A stretch of DNA of 64,000 nt, taken from assembly GCA_028131545.1 (NCBI GenBank), contig JAOICL010000005.1, forward strand, positions 1-64,000, read 5' to 3'. Shown piece by piece: positions 34,659 to 43,624 of the stretch. Each line of letters opens with the position of its first letter. The stretch's first letter is position 1. The notes under the pieces are model-generated. The model searched no databases, had not been told where the DNA came from, and worked only from the letters and a program-made list of their open reading frames with translations. The position numbers and the translations under genes were made by a program. Source of the stretch: Vibrio sp. Its GTDB lineage: Bacteria; Pseudomonadota; Gammaproteobacteria; Enterobacterales; Vibrionaceae.

Positions 34659-36406
34659 AAGCAAAGGGTGCTTCCATGGATCTTAGGAAAAGTTTTAATA
34701 AAGCCATCACGACCATATTGTTTAATTTTGAGTTGAATAAAGCGGTCAAAACTACAAAATTGTTGGAAAAATGTATTTAAGACTTCAGCAAAGGCGTGAA
34801 AAGAGTGGTGAGTGTCCAATGTAATAATGACTTCGGTTCCTGTCGCAAAAACATTCGTATTTAATGTTCTAAATGAAGCAACTTGTGAGCGAAATTGAAC
34901 GTCTTTGATGGCCTTGACTTCCGGTGCATTGATCTGAGGTCGAATACATAATGCGAGCATTTGTTTAAGGTGTTGCGTTTTATCATCTGCTTGCATTATT
35001 GAGCTTAAGTTCGCATTAAGTAAACCAATAAATTGCCAATGTAAATTATGTTCAATTTCATGAGGAATAGGAGCTGATGGTAGGTATATTGGAGCAAGAT
35101 CAGAAGGTAAGTCGATAGGCTCAAGACACTCAAGAGTAGAATCTAACTGACAAGCTTGTTTACCATTTGAACACAGTAATCGAGTTCCAAAAAGCTGATT
35201 AAACTCTATATGTTCTGATTGTTGAGATTTACTTATAACAAGATGATGTTGGCCATCAGAACTTTTTTTAGATTGCCAGGTATCGGCACGTTGCGAGGCA
35301 TATTTTTGTTTGAATAAAGGGGTTAACGGTTTTTCACCGTTAGGAGTAACTTCAAACACAGAGAGAATGTCAATGATTTCACAAGGGTGGTCGGAGTGGC
35401 TGTCAGCGTTAACCGGCATCGATAAAGTACGCTCATCATAGCTAATTGGCTCACCTATTTGTTCAAAAAGATTGATTGCGGGAACCACATTTAATCGAAA
35501 TACATTATGATCAAATAAACGGATAAATTCTGATGGAATCGATCCCATGAATAAATTGATTTTAATCTCATCCGAATGGCATTTTTGTAAGGCTTTATCA
35601 AAGTTATCTATATAGAAGAATTGTTTTTTTTCTTTAAAAGAGAAAAACTCAGTAAGGAGATCAAATCCAAGAAATTCATTTCCATGATGGGGTAAATAGG
35701 TGAATGAAGGATCACTAATTCTATTTTTAAGTTGATCTTTTTTTAGAGGAATATGATGTGTGTATTCAGGGTCACTGATAGTAATACATTGTGTATTACT
35801 CAATAGTAATTCAACTAAAGAATCGGCGTTGTTTTCGAAACCTTGTACATAGAAATGGAAGGCCTCAGTCGATAAATGAGAAAAATGAACGTCAGGATCA
35901 CCTGTTTTTAATGTCAGTTGAATAATACCATTACTGTGCTCGGTGTTTTTAGGACGATTAAAACCAAATGGGGCACTGAGTGCTTGTGTATCACTAAGAG
36001 AGTAAGGCTCAATGCTAAAATCACATACGGTTTGAAATTGACAATCATTACTTTCAATGGAACCGTTAAAACGACTTTGTTTGGGAATGTTAATTCTTTC
36101 AGCTGGGGCGTCTTTGGTATTCAACGCTAAATATGCAACACTTGGAATGGTTTGAAGGTAACTTGGATACAGAACTTTTAATAAACCAGCCAAAACTTCT
36201 GGTAATTGATCATTAAGTTGTTTTTGAGTATTCGCATTTAAATAAGCAACGCCATCTAACAATCGTGCTAGGCTAGGATCTTCGATCTGACCTTGATGAA
36301 TGTTAAGATCTTCAGCTTCAGATGGATAGTCTTTGCTGTAACGCCCAAGAGATCGCTTTACAACGGCTAGTTCCTGTTCGTAATAGCGTAATATAGGATC
36401 AGTCAT
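34655..36406 (-). CDS. tssF: T6SS baseplate protein TssF
   Basis: 583 residues from MTDPILRYYEQELAVVKRS, the canonical TssF start, with GGAGG nine bases upstream; the track adds eleven residues. TssF is the main wedge subunit of the baseplate. Family features are YSKDYPSEAEDLNI, DPSLARLLDGVAYLNANTQKQLNDQLPEV, LLKVLYPSYLQTIPSVAYL, and the gp6-like C-terminus with GTEVIITLDTHHSFHAFAEVLNTFFQQFCSFDRFIQL. Its start lies eight bases inside the tssE 3' end, another sign of tight coupling. Confidence 0.94.
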   Translation of the reverse strand: MTDPILRYYEQELAVVKRSLGRYSKDYPSEAEDLNIHQGQIEDPSLARLLDGVAYLNANTQKQLNDQLPEVLAGLLKVLYPSYLQTIPSVAYLALNTKDAPAERINIPKQSRFNGSIESNDCQFQTVCDFSIEPYSLSDTQALSAPFGFNRPKNTEHSNGIIQLTLKTGDPDVHFSHLSTEAFHFYVQGFENNADSLVELLLSNTQCITISDPEYTHHIPLKKDQLKNRISDPSFTYLPHHGNEFLGFDLLTEFFSFKEKKQFFYIDNFDKALQKCHSDEIKINLFMGSIPSEFIRLFDHNVFRLNVVPAINLFEQIGEPISYDERTLSMPVNADSHSDHPCEIIDILSVFEVTPNGEKPLTPLFKQKYASQRADTWQSKKSSDGQHHLVISKSQQSEHIEFNQLFGTRLLCSNGKQACQLDSTLECLEPIDLPSDLAPIYLPSAPIPHEIEHNLHWQFIGLLNANLSSIMQADDKTQHLKQMLALCIRPQINAPEVKAIKDVQFRSQVASFRTLNTNVFATGTEVIITLDTHHSFHAFAEVLNTFFQQFCSFDRFIQLKIKQYGRDGFIKTFPKIHGSTLCL

Positions 36407-36836
36407 AGTTTTCTTCCTCCACTGAAGATGTGAAATCACTTAAAGCAATTCTGGAATCAAAGTTCAGTTCTTGAAGGCCAAAATCATCTTGGTAATGGGC
36501 TGAAATACTGAAATGAAGCGCATTTTGACCTTCTTTATGCTCATGTAAAATCACTTGGATATCTTGTAATCTAGGTTCAAAATTTTCAATCCAGCCTTTA
36601 ATTTTTATCGCGAGCTGTGAGCGATCTAAACTGGCGCTTAAAAGTTGAACATCTTCAACACCAAAATTAATAATAGAACGGTTAACTTCGGTTAATCGGT
36701 AGTCCTTTGCGATTAATGGGACTTCTGCTTCGAATAACTTGGATAAATGGTACTGAATATCATGAATTTTTAACTTAGGCTCAGAACCAAGTGTATTAAC
36801 TTCTTTAGACTGACAAAATGTTTTCCAAAAACTCAT
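36399..36836 (-). CDS. tssE: T6SS baseplate protein TssE (gp25-like)
   Basis: 145 residues, a gp25-like lysozyme-superfamily protein that attaches the sheath to the baseplate. The conserved NFGVEDVQLL (usually NFGLPD) and IENFEPRLQDIQVIL (IxxFEPRL) segments are clear. A GGAA ribosome site lies eight bases before the ATG. It follows the second tssC-like gene by 23 bases and overlaps tssF by eight. Slightly acidic C-terminus (SVEEENYD). Confidence 0.93.
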   Translation of the reverse strand: MSFWKTFCQSKEVNTLGSEPKLKIHDIQYHLSKLFEAEVPLIAKDYRLTEVNRSIINFGVEDVQLLSASLDRSQLAIKIKGWIENFEPRLQDIQVILHEHKEGQNALHFSISAHYQDDFGLQELNFDSRIALSDFTSSVEEENYD

Positions 36837-36859
36837 GATAATGATTCCAACAGCTGTGA

Positions 36860-38245
36860 TTAAGCTTCTTCAATCTCGGTAGATAAAACTACTTCACCGT
36901 TAAAGTGATCAAATTGGTATTGTGGAACAATACGTAACGTACAGGCATAGGTTCCTGGCGAATGTTCAGATTCAGTAATAACAATTTTAGCGTGTCGAAG
37001 AGGGTATTTGGCGAGTGTTTCTTCGTCAGCATTGGTTACGTTACTTGCATATCGTTCAATCCATTCAGTCAGCATGACTTCACATTCTCGAGCGGTATAA
37101 GAACTCCCTAATAAATCCCTAACTTTCACTTTTAAATAATGTGCAATACGACATGACATGAGTGTCGTTTGTATCTGAGTTAATACTTTATCATTATCAT
37201 TGGTTCCAGCTAACCAAGCAGAGTTATTACCATTAAAGTAATATTTATTGGTTAATGGACTTAACGTTAAGGGTATGAAACCCTGTTGGCTATAAAATGT
37301 AGATAGCTGCCCAGATAAATTAATATTTGTAATAGGGGAGGTGAGGAAGTTATCTGAATGCAGGTTCGGAACATTAATCACGGCACCTTGGTATTTTTCA
37401 CTCCAACGAGACTTAAGAAAACCAAACCAATTCACACGCTGGTATTCACGCATAATGGTTGCTAGGAAAGGAAAGATAGAACTTCCCCACAAACCATCGC
37501 CTTCTTCATTATAAACAAAGCCAGCAGCATAATTTTTATATTGTTTTCTTACCAATATAAAAGGCAAAGTTAAAGCAATGAATTTAGAGCTGGTTTGTTT
37601 TCTTAAATTTTGTAATGACTCATAATCAGGGCCTTGAAGTATTTTTTCTATTCGAGTGGTATCTGATAACCAATCTGCTCCAGATTCGACAAAAAAAGAT
37701 GGGCTTGGTGTTAAAACCATCGGACACAGTGTGCTTTCTCCTAGCTTACCGATGAGCTCTAATGTAAACAAATCGTCGTAATCGGAATCAAAATCCATAT
37801 CTAGAGAGATAGGTTGTGTAAAACCAATGCAGCCAAAGGGCTGACCACCGGCTTGATTCAACTCTTTATTACCAATTTTGTTATAGAGCTTGGATGACTT
37901 AATTGAATAAGCTTGGTTTAAGTCAGAGGACACCTCTTCCCAACTTGCATTCAGGAGTTTTAACTTAACGCGTTGATAATTGATTGGTAAGTGAGCAATG
38001 GCCGATAAACTAAGCCAATTTCGATGTAAAGATCGAAAGTCAGTGTGATGAATAATGGCATCAACCTGTTGGGATAGTTGCTTATCTATTTGAGCGATAA
38101 GGTTAAGAATTTTACATTTCAGCAGTTGTTCAGATTTAAGAAAAGAAGAATCATAATCAAACAATAAAGATAATGCCTCGCGTAGGAATTCATTATCTTT
38201 ATTGTCTAGTTCAAGGAGAGAATTTAATAGATCAGTATACTGCAT
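36860..38245 (-). CDS. Divergent second TssC-like sheath protein
   Basis: 461 residues. It clearly aligns with TssC: VDAIIHHTDFRSLHRNWLSL matches the AVMQQDDFQKLEGSWRGL region, NQAGGQPFGCIG matches the AGGEPYGTFIG loop, ALTLPFILVR matches TLTLPRTMARMPYG, and SCRIAHYLKVKVRDLLGSS matches SGRIAHYLKVMGRDKLGSN, with the final EVVLSTEI. It is shorter and diverged across the core (for example, the Arg-Met-Pro-Tyr-Gly loop is changed). There is no second tssB. It lies 68 bases after tssC and upstream of tssE. It may be a specialised sheath end-piece or a baseplate-proximal variant; that role is inference. Confidence 0.85.
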   Translation of the reverse strand: MQYTDLLNSLLELDNKDNEFLREALSLLFDYDSSFLKSEQLLKCKILNLIAQIDKQLSQQVDAIIHHTDFRSLHRNWLSLSAIAHLPINYQRVKLKLLNASWEEVSSDLNQAYSIKSSKLYNKIGNKELNQAGGQPFGCIGFTQPISLDMDFDSDYDDLFTLELIGKLGESTLCPMVLTPSPSFFVESGADWLSDTTRIEKILQGPDYESLQNLRKQTSSKFIALTLPFILVRKQYKNYAAGFVYNEEGDGLWGSSIFPFLATIMREYQRVNWFGFLKSRWSEKYQGAVINVPNLHSDNFLTSPITNINLSGQLSTFYSQQGFIPLTLSPLTNKYYFNGNNSAWLAGTNDNDKVLTQIQTTLMSCRIAHYLKVKVRDLLGSSYTARECEVMLTEWIERYASNVTNADEETLAKYPLRHAKIVITESEHSPGTYACTLRIVPQYQFDHFNGEVVLSTEIEEA

Positions 38246-38313
38246 AGAGATAAAATAGGCCGGGCGGAGCCGGCCATACCTATATTAATGATATCGATGA
38301 AGATTGATGTGGT

Positions 38314-39798
38314 TTAACCAGGGATCTTAGCAACCATGCGAACAGAGGTTGTTAATTCTTCTAATTGTAACCATGGACGTAAGTGAGCTACAGCGGAATA
38401 AGCACCTGGCTTACCTGGCTGCTCAACCACTTCAATACGAGATTCACATAGCGGTGTTTTTGCTCTTTGCTCATTACCAATAGCACCTGAGTTGGTATAT
38501 TGGTCAATCCAAAGTTGTAATTCACGTTTGATATCTGGAGCTTCTAGGTTAGAACCTAACTTATCTCGTCCCATTACTTTAAGGTAATGTGCGATACGTC
38601 CACTCGCCATAATGTAAGGTAAACGAGCAGAGATAGCTGCGTTCGCTGTTGCATCTGGGTCTGTGAATGTTTTTGGCTTCTGAGCTGTTTGACCGCCAAT
38701 AAAGACACCGTAGTTCGTGTTTTTATAGTGAACTAAAGGTAAGAATCCTAGATCGCTCAGCTCTTTTTCACGCTCATCAGTCAGGTTAACTTCAATTGGG
38801 CATTGTTGAACAAGATCGCCAGCTTCAGTTTTGTAAGTTAGGTTTGGTAAGTTTTCTACTTTACCGCCATTGTCTAAACCACGGATAGCAGTACACCAAC
38901 CAGAAGCCGTATAAGATTGACTCATTTTCAGGCCAAGATCATAAGCGGCATTTGACCAAACGATTTCATCATTATTTTTAGGATTTGGATTACCATCCAT
39001 ATCCACGTCAAGCTCTTCGTATTCGAAAAGGTCGGTACCTAAACCTTTAGCTCCGTATGGCATACGAGCCATTGTACGTGGAAGTGTTAGGGTCACATAT
39101 CGAGCATCATCACTTTCTCGGAATGAATTCCAAGCCGCATAGGCAGGTGAATCAAAACCTGCAGCAACCGGTTTATTTTCATTGAAAGTCGTAAAATCAT
39201 TAAACTCGAACATTTCTGCATTCGCGGCAGCAACAAAAGGTGCGTGACATGCTGCTGCAACTTCACCCATGTAGCGCATTAACGCAACATCTTCATCGCT
39301 AGCACTGAATTCGTAGTCACCAATGAATGTTCCATAGGGCTCACCACCTGCAGTACCAAATTCACCTTGATAAACAGCATTAAATAGTGGACTACGGTCA
39401 ATAGCAGGAGCATCTTCAAACTGCTCTAAAAGCTCTTCTTTCGTATAATCAACCATTTTGATTTTTAAAGAAGGACCTAATTCACTTTCTTTAACCATTT
39501 TTTGTAGACCACGCCAAGAACCTTCTAGTTTTTGGAAGTCATCTTGTTGCATTACAGCTGAGAGCTGTTTGGATAATTTCTTATCAATTTCAGCTATGGC
39601 ATTCTCAATCGTTTTCGTAACATTTTTATCCCACGTTACGGTACCAGAGAGAGCTTGTTGAGTTAAAACGGAGAATAACTCTTTTGTCGTGTCGGCAGGT
39701 GTTTGAGTTGTGGCCTCAATCGCTCTATCAAGAAAACTAAGGCTCTCACCTTCACCTTCAGCGGCGGTTTGTGTTTGATTTTCAGCTTCAGTGCTCAT
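38314..39798 (-). CDS. tssC: T6SS sheath large subunit TssC (VipB)
   Basis: 494 residues, full length. With TssB it polymerises into the contractile sheath around the Hcp tube. Family signatures are AVMQQDDFQKLEGSWRGLQKMV, AGGEPYGTFIGDYEFS, TLTLPRTMARMPYG, and ASGRIAHYLKVMGRDKLGSN, with AHLRPWLQLEELTTSVRMVAKIPG at the end. A very strong Shine-Dalgarno (AAGGAGG) precedes the ATG, which shares one base with the tssB stop (TAATG). The strong ribosome site fits the large amount of TssC needed. Confidence 0.97.
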   Translation of the reverse strand: MSTEAENQTQTAAEGEGESLSFLDRAIEATTQTPADTTKELFSVLTQQALSGTVTWDKNVTKTIENAIAEIDKKLSKQLSAVMQQDDFQKLEGSWRGLQKMVKESELGPSLKIKMVDYTKEELLEQFEDAPAIDRSPLFNAVYQGEFGTAGGEPYGTFIGDYEFSASDEDVALMRYMGEVAAACHAPFVAAANAEMFEFNDFTTFNENKPVAAGFDSPAYAAWNSFRESDDARYVTLTLPRTMARMPYGAKGLGTDLFEYEELDVDMDGNPNPKNNDEIVWSNAAYDLGLKMSQSYTASGWCTAIRGLDNGGKVENLPNLTYKTEAGDLVQQCPIEVNLTDEREKELSDLGFLPLVHYKNTNYGVFIGGQTAQKPKTFTDPDATANAAISARLPYIMASGRIAHYLKVMGRDKLGSNLEAPDIKRELQLWIDQYTNSGAIGNEQRAKTPLCESRIEVVEQPGKPGAYSAVAHLRPWLQLEELTTSVRMVAKIPG

Positions 39799-40304
39799 TA
39801 TTCACCTCCTTCTTCTTTCGAAACGCCAAGCTCTTCGGATAGGGCATTAATGGTATCAGCGCTTTGTAATACTTCTTTCAGTAGTTTTTCTAGGTCACGA
39901 GAACGATCAGCTTTAGATAGAAGTACTTTTAATTGATTACGCGTTTCTACTAACTTTTTCAGCGGTTCGACCTGTTCAATGATAGATTCTGGTCCGAAAT
40001 CTTTCATCGAATTGATTTTCAGATTAGCTTCAAATTGACTGTCATCATCAGCTAATACATTATCAACCTTTAAGGATAACTCAGGACCAACTCGTTTCAT
40101 TACCGTATCAAAGTTGTCTTTATCAACGTTATAAAACGTACGATCTTCTAAGTCTTCCTTATCTTGTTTATGGCCTGAGTAGTCCCCAATCACTCCCATA
40201 ACAAATGGGAGTTCCTTGGTTTCCACTGCGCCGTTGGTTTCCACGTCATAAGTAATACTTACGCGGTTTTTGCTTACGCGTTTATGCTGTGAATTCAAAG
40301 CCAC
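39798..40304 (-). CDS. tssB: T6SS sheath small subunit TssB (VipA)
   Basis: 168 residues. Start codon is GTG, with AGGAG seven bases upstream. Sheath partner of TssC; the family is recognised by RVSITYDVETNGAVETKELPFVMGVIGDYSGH, RTFYNVDKDNFDTVMKRVGPELSLKVDN and KSMKDFGPESIIEQV-like NSMKDFGPESI, followed by the interaction helix LKKLVETRNQLKVLLSKADRS. It follows hcp by 27 bases and overlaps tssC by one base. Confidence 0.96.
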   Translation of the reverse strand: MALNSQHKRVSKNRVSITYDVETNGAVETKELPFVMGVIGDYSGHKQDKEDLEDRTFYNVDKDNFDTVMKRVGPELSLKVDNVLADDDSQFEANLKINSMKDFGPESIIEQVEPLKKLVETRNQLKVLLSKADRSRDLEKLLKEVLQSADTINALSEELGVSKEEGGE

Positions 40305-40331
40305 AGTGAATCTCCTTATATGTGAGTGCTA

Positions 40332-40856
40332 TTAAGATGCAGACGAAGTGATTTTAGCCGTTGTTGCATCAAAACCGACTTCTGGGCCTTTTTCGATCTT
40401 ACCGGCATCATTTTCGTTGTAATATGCTTTAGAAATTTTGGTATAAGTTAAACTCATTGATTCCGATGGAAGCGAACCATCTGAACCTGTCATGTTGTAA
40501 CTCGCCATACGAGCAGATTCTAAGGTAACAATTAGGTAAGGATCGGCGCCAGAACCTTCACGATTAGGTTTTGTCATTACGATTTCAATTTTTTTACCTT
40601 CAGCTCCTGGTGCGTATAAGAACGTCGTTAGATAAGGAGAAGCACCGTCACAAACTCGAGTGATGTTAACTTCACCTAAAGCAACCATACCTTGGTCTGC
40701 GTTATTGGCATTACCTACGTCAATTCCTACGCCGCGAACAGCGCCCCAACTAATGGATCCAATTGCGAAAAATCCATCTTTACCACCAATTTTCTCTACT
40801 GTTGCTGCACCACTAGCAATTTTCTGACCATCGATGCGCATGTAAATAGAAGCCAT
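40332..40856 (-). CDS. hcp: T6SS tube protein Hcp (TssD)
   Basis: 174 residues, the normal Hcp length. Hcp hexamers stack into the inner tube propelled by sheath contraction. MASIYMRIDGQKI opens the beta-barrel, VTRVCDGASPYLTTFLYAPGA and MTKPNREGSGADPYLIVTLESARMASYNMTGS are typical of the family, and SMSLTYTKISKAYY closes it. Strong AGGAG ribosome site. Being between tssA and tssB, it is part of the main operon rather than an orphan hcp-effector module. No C-terminal effector extension. Confidence 0.96.
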   Translation of the reverse strand: MASIYMRIDGQKIASGAATVEKIGGKDGFFAIGSISWGAVRGVGIDVGNANNADQGMVALGEVNITRVCDGASPYLTTFLYAPGAEGKKIEIVMTKPNREGSGADPYLIVTLESARMASYNMTGSDGSLPSESMSLTYTKISKAYYNENDAGKIEKGPEVGFDATTAKITSSAS

Positions 40857-40915
40857 AATGACTCTCCTTCATATAAGTCGGGTTTATACCATTGTCTCTA
40901 GAAGTAGGACTATTA

Positions 40916-42322
40916 TCAGAAAGAAAAGTCTGAAATAGGGCTATCGTCTGAATCTTTGGTATTCTTTTTTTGATCTTCTGGAGTTGCCTCTTTCGGTTGA
41001 GTGGGAACTCCAGATTCATCTTCTGATTCAACTTTTATTGGTGTTGAATCATGGGATTCTTCTTTTACTACGGGTTGTTCTGGCTGTTTAACCCGAGGAG
41101 TAGCGATGGTAAATGTCTTTTTATTTGATATATCTTTGGAAGACAAGTTATCCATCCCTGACAGTAAATTAATATGGTCGATCGCTTGTGATTCTGCACC
41201 GATCATTTCTTGTAATAATTCAGGTAGACTTAAATAACCCCAACGTATTGCTCTTTCCAATAAAAATGGAACGGGGCTATGTGGTTCTGTTTCCTTGAAG
41301 TATTCGGCTATCTTTCTTAGCTCTTGGAATGCTTGATCCCGATGTACAATATCTCCAGCTTTGGCAACGACCACTTGTTGTGTTCGTGGTGTGGTCGCAG
41401 TAGGAGAGGATGGCAACGCTTCTGTTGTATTGGAGTCTAAATCATCAGCACTGTCATTTTGTGTAAGGTGCTCTATAGTAGCGACAGGCTCTTCTTCTTT
41501 AATTTCTCGATAGGTGTCATCGAAAGGCCATGGCTCAAATCGCTCTGGTACCAGGTATTGAATCGCATTAATTAAATCAGAAATATTCGACTTTATGTGC
41601 TTAAAGCTAATTACTTGCGCACCGATTTTATGACATTGCTCAGCGATTAACTTTTCTGTGTCGTCGAGTGCGACATAGGCTTGAGCTAAATTCATTAAAT
41701 TATTTTCAGTATCGCCATCAAAAGACGAAAGAGCACGAGACTTTAACTCGGTTAACGTGCCTTCTTTTTCTGATTTTAAAAAATCGGTGTAGGTAATATC
41801 GCCAATAAAGCCTAGCATCAGTATAGATTGATAGATGGCCGTAGAATCATTAGTTTCACCGACGAGTTGTAGAAGAGGGCGAGTTCTAAATTCAGCTCTT
41901 TCTTTCGCAATACCCACTTCGTCAGTTGCTTTAAGTTTATTTTCTGGTTGAAAGGGGTTAAGTGATTCCCAGAAAATCTCAACCCATGTTTTTAAAACCG
42001 TCGTCGATTGTGCTAGATGGAGGAAAGGTTCAGGGGTAAATAATTGTGAGCTAATATACCAACCGATGAGTTCGAGATCTTTTGTGTCGTTACTCAATGC
42101 ATTTTCAGTTACGTTTCGTAGTTCCTTCCATGCATTATCATTCGTTTCAAGTATATCTTGGTCAGAAGAAGCATCTGGTGTTTCAACTAATTTTCGGAAA
42201 GCAGATTGTGAGTTATTGTAAGCATTACGCAGACTACGATAAGCCGTTCGATCTAATTTTAAATACGTACCACAAGGTGAATCATCAGAAATTGGATTTA
42301 AAAGGTTGTCGATTTCTATCAT
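40916..42322 (-). CDS. tssA: T6SS cap/assembly protein TssA (VasJ/ImpA_N type)
   Basis: 468 residues from MIEIDNLLNPISDDSPCG; the track start eight codons earlier lacks a ribosome site, whereas GGA lies seven bases before this ATG. The N-terminal ImpA_N domain is shown by LLNPISDDSPCGTYL, DLELIGWYISSQLFTPEP and KTWVEIFWESLNPFQP. A low-complexity central linker (about 280-330) leads to the helical C-terminal region with PHSPVPFLLERAIRWGYLSLPELLQEMIG. The tail (KKNTKDSDDSPISDFSF) is charged. TssA primes the tube/sheath and caps the distal end. It is the first structural gene after a 200-base gap from PAAR, so a promoter may lie there. Confidence 0.92.
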   Translation of the reverse strand: MIEIDNLLNPISDDSPCGTYLKLDRTAYRSLRNAYNNSQSAFRKLVETPDASSDQDILETNDNAWKELRNVTENALSNDTKDLELIGWYISSQLFTPEPFLHLAQSTTVLKTWVEIFWESLNPFQPENKLKATDEVGIAKERAEFRTRPLLQLVGETNDSTAIYQSILMLGFIGDITYTDFLKSEKEGTLTELKSRALSSFDGDTENNLMNLAQAYVALDDTEKLIAEQCHKIGAQVISFKHIKSNISDLINAIQYLVPERFEPWPFDDTYREIKEEEPVATIEHLTQNDSADDLDSNTTEALPSSPTATTPRTQQVVVAKAGDIVHRDQAFQELRKIAEYFKETEPHSPVPFLLERAIRWGYLSLPELLQEMIGAESQAIDHINLLSGMDNLSSKDISNKKTFTIATPRVKQPEQPVVKEESHDSTPIKVESEDESGVPTQPKEATPEDQKKNTKDSDDSPISDFSF

Positions 42323-42523
42323 AGCTAATCCATTACATAACTTCAAAAATTACAATAGCTTACTGTTTGAAGTGTTATTTATTGATAACTTTTAGTGTAG
42401 GGCAGAGTAGAGAAAAAACTCTTTATTAATTAAAAAAACTTATTCTTTTTTGATATAAACAAATAACTTTGAGATGGTTCACGTTATGAAGCCAATTTGT
42501 TGAAAATGAAACCGAGTGTATTA

Positions 42524-42826
42524 TTAGCCTCCGATGAGTACGGTTGGTGCTCCTGCTACAATAGAGCCACCATGGGATGTGGTGTCCCCCATACGCGCGG
42601 CTGGTTTGTTATTAATGAGAACCGTAGCGCTGCCTTTTACAATAGAGTCAGGAGGGCCGACGCAAACACATGAGTCACCCATAACCGCTTGAGGCATATT
42701 ACATACGAGAACAGTGACGGCTCCTGGTCCAACGATAGGGCCTCCGACGTGTGGAATAGGAGGGGTACCGGGTGTTTGCATCGGGCAAACATGCATATCG
42801 GTTAAACGTGCAGCAGGCAATGTCAT
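42524..42826 (-). CDS. PAAR-repeat T6SS spike-tip protein
   Basis: 100 residues. PAAR proteins sharpen the VgrG spike and can recruit effectors. Five or more PAAR-type turns are visible: LPAARLTDMHVCPM, GGPIVGPGAVTVLVCN, PQAVMGDSCVCVGPPDSIVKGSATVLINNKPAARMGDTTSHGGSIVAGAPTVLIGG. The cysteines and histidines near the tip would bind zinc. There is no toxin domain. It lies 188 bases downstream of the DUF6931 gene and is preceded by the heptamer array at 42894-42956, which is close enough to affect its expression. Confidence 0.95.
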   Translation of the reverse strand: MTLPAARLTDMHVCPMQTPGTPPIPHVGGPIVGPGAVTVLVCNMPQAVMGDSCVCVGPPDSIVKGSATVLINNKPAARMGDTTSHGGSIVAGAPTVLIGG

Positions 42827-42893
42827 GGTAAGTTCCTCTACAGGTACTGTGAATGGTTGTTACTTAATGCATTAAATGGGTATCTTTTGCTTT

Positions 42894-42956
42894 ATTACAT
42901 ATTACATATTACATATTACATATTACATATTACATATTACATATTACATATTAGGT
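42894..42956. repeat. Heptanucleotide microsatellite (ATTACAT)8 plus one degenerate unit
   Basis: Eight perfect copies of ATTACAT (42894-42949) are followed by ATTAGGT. The array lies 68-130 bases upstream of the PAAR start codon, between the PAAR and DUF6931 genes on the same strand. Seven-base units shift promoter spacing but not by a helical turn, so changes in copy number could alter expression. Confidence 0.9.
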
Positions 42957-43013
42957 ATTACGATTATGGTTATGTATGAATTGAAAATGAACATTCAATC
43001 TTAGCTTAAATCA

Positions 43014-43580
43014 TTAGATTTGCCCTGAGCCACCACTGGCGATATCCAGTGCAATATGTATCGACTTATTATAATATTCTTCCGAGTTATCCCATTCAGG
43101 CAGTGCTGCAGAATGAGCAATGGCTCCGGCGATTGCTTTACAGTAGAGGTCAGCTTCGGGTAATACCGTGGGCTGATCTGGTGCAATAATACTGCCAGAA
43201 CCATTCCAGAATACAGCCTGAGCTAACCATGAAGGTCCACAGCTTAATTCCAGTTTATTCGCTAAATATTCTGCTTTTCTGCGGCTTTCTTCTGAAGGTT
43301 GTTTTACCCACTGTTCAATGGTGTCTAACGCTGTTGTTTGTATCCCTTTCCAATCTGCTTGTCTTAACGCCAATGTTTTATACCCCCACCAAATACCTTC
43401 ACGTACGGGCAAAGCATGAGCAATTAAAGCAACCAACTCAATCTTCATCTTCTTTTCTTTTAAGATGCTGATGGCATCCGCTAACAAAGTATCCTCGGTA
43501 AACAGTTCGCTAATATCATTTTCCAGATTTAATCGAGGTACGACTTGAGCAGCATGAGTGTAAATAAGTTTTTTATACAT
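43014..43580 (-). CDS. DUF6931-like protein of the VgrG-PAAR module
   Basis: 188 residues if started at MYKKLIYTHAAQVVPRL (the track begins four codons earlier; neither start has a strong ribosome site). A helical, soluble protein with KKMKIELVALIAHALPVREGIWWGYKTLALRQAD and SCGPSWLAQAVFWNGSGSIIAPD as conserved-looking blocks. It resembles the DUF6931 proteins often encoded beside VgrG and PAAR. No signal peptide. Position between vgrG and PAAR suggests a chaperone/adaptor that loads the spike tip; that role is inference from context. The final GGSGQI is glycine-rich. Confidence 0.65.
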   Translation of the reverse strand: MYKKLIYTHAAQVVPRLNLENDISELFTEDTLLADAISILKEKKMKIELVALIAHALPVREGIWWGYKTLALRQADWKGIQTTALDTIEQWVKQPSEESRRKAEYLANKLELSCGPSWLAQAVFWNGSGSIIAPDQPTVLPEADLYCKAIAGAIAHSAALPEWDNSEEYYNKSIHIALDIASGGSGQI

Positions 43581-43624
43581 AATATCAATCATCTAATAGT
43601 GGTATGTGTTAATCAGTGTCTACG

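Noticed and set aside
42347-42523. Sigma-54 promoter for the main T6SS operon
   Set aside because: I looked for TGGCAC-N5-TTGC on the operon strand here and before vgrG and saw no convincing match; there is also no VasH-type activator gene.
42894-42956. Possible CRISPR array
   Set aside because: Units are contiguous 7-mers without spacers; this is a microsatellite.
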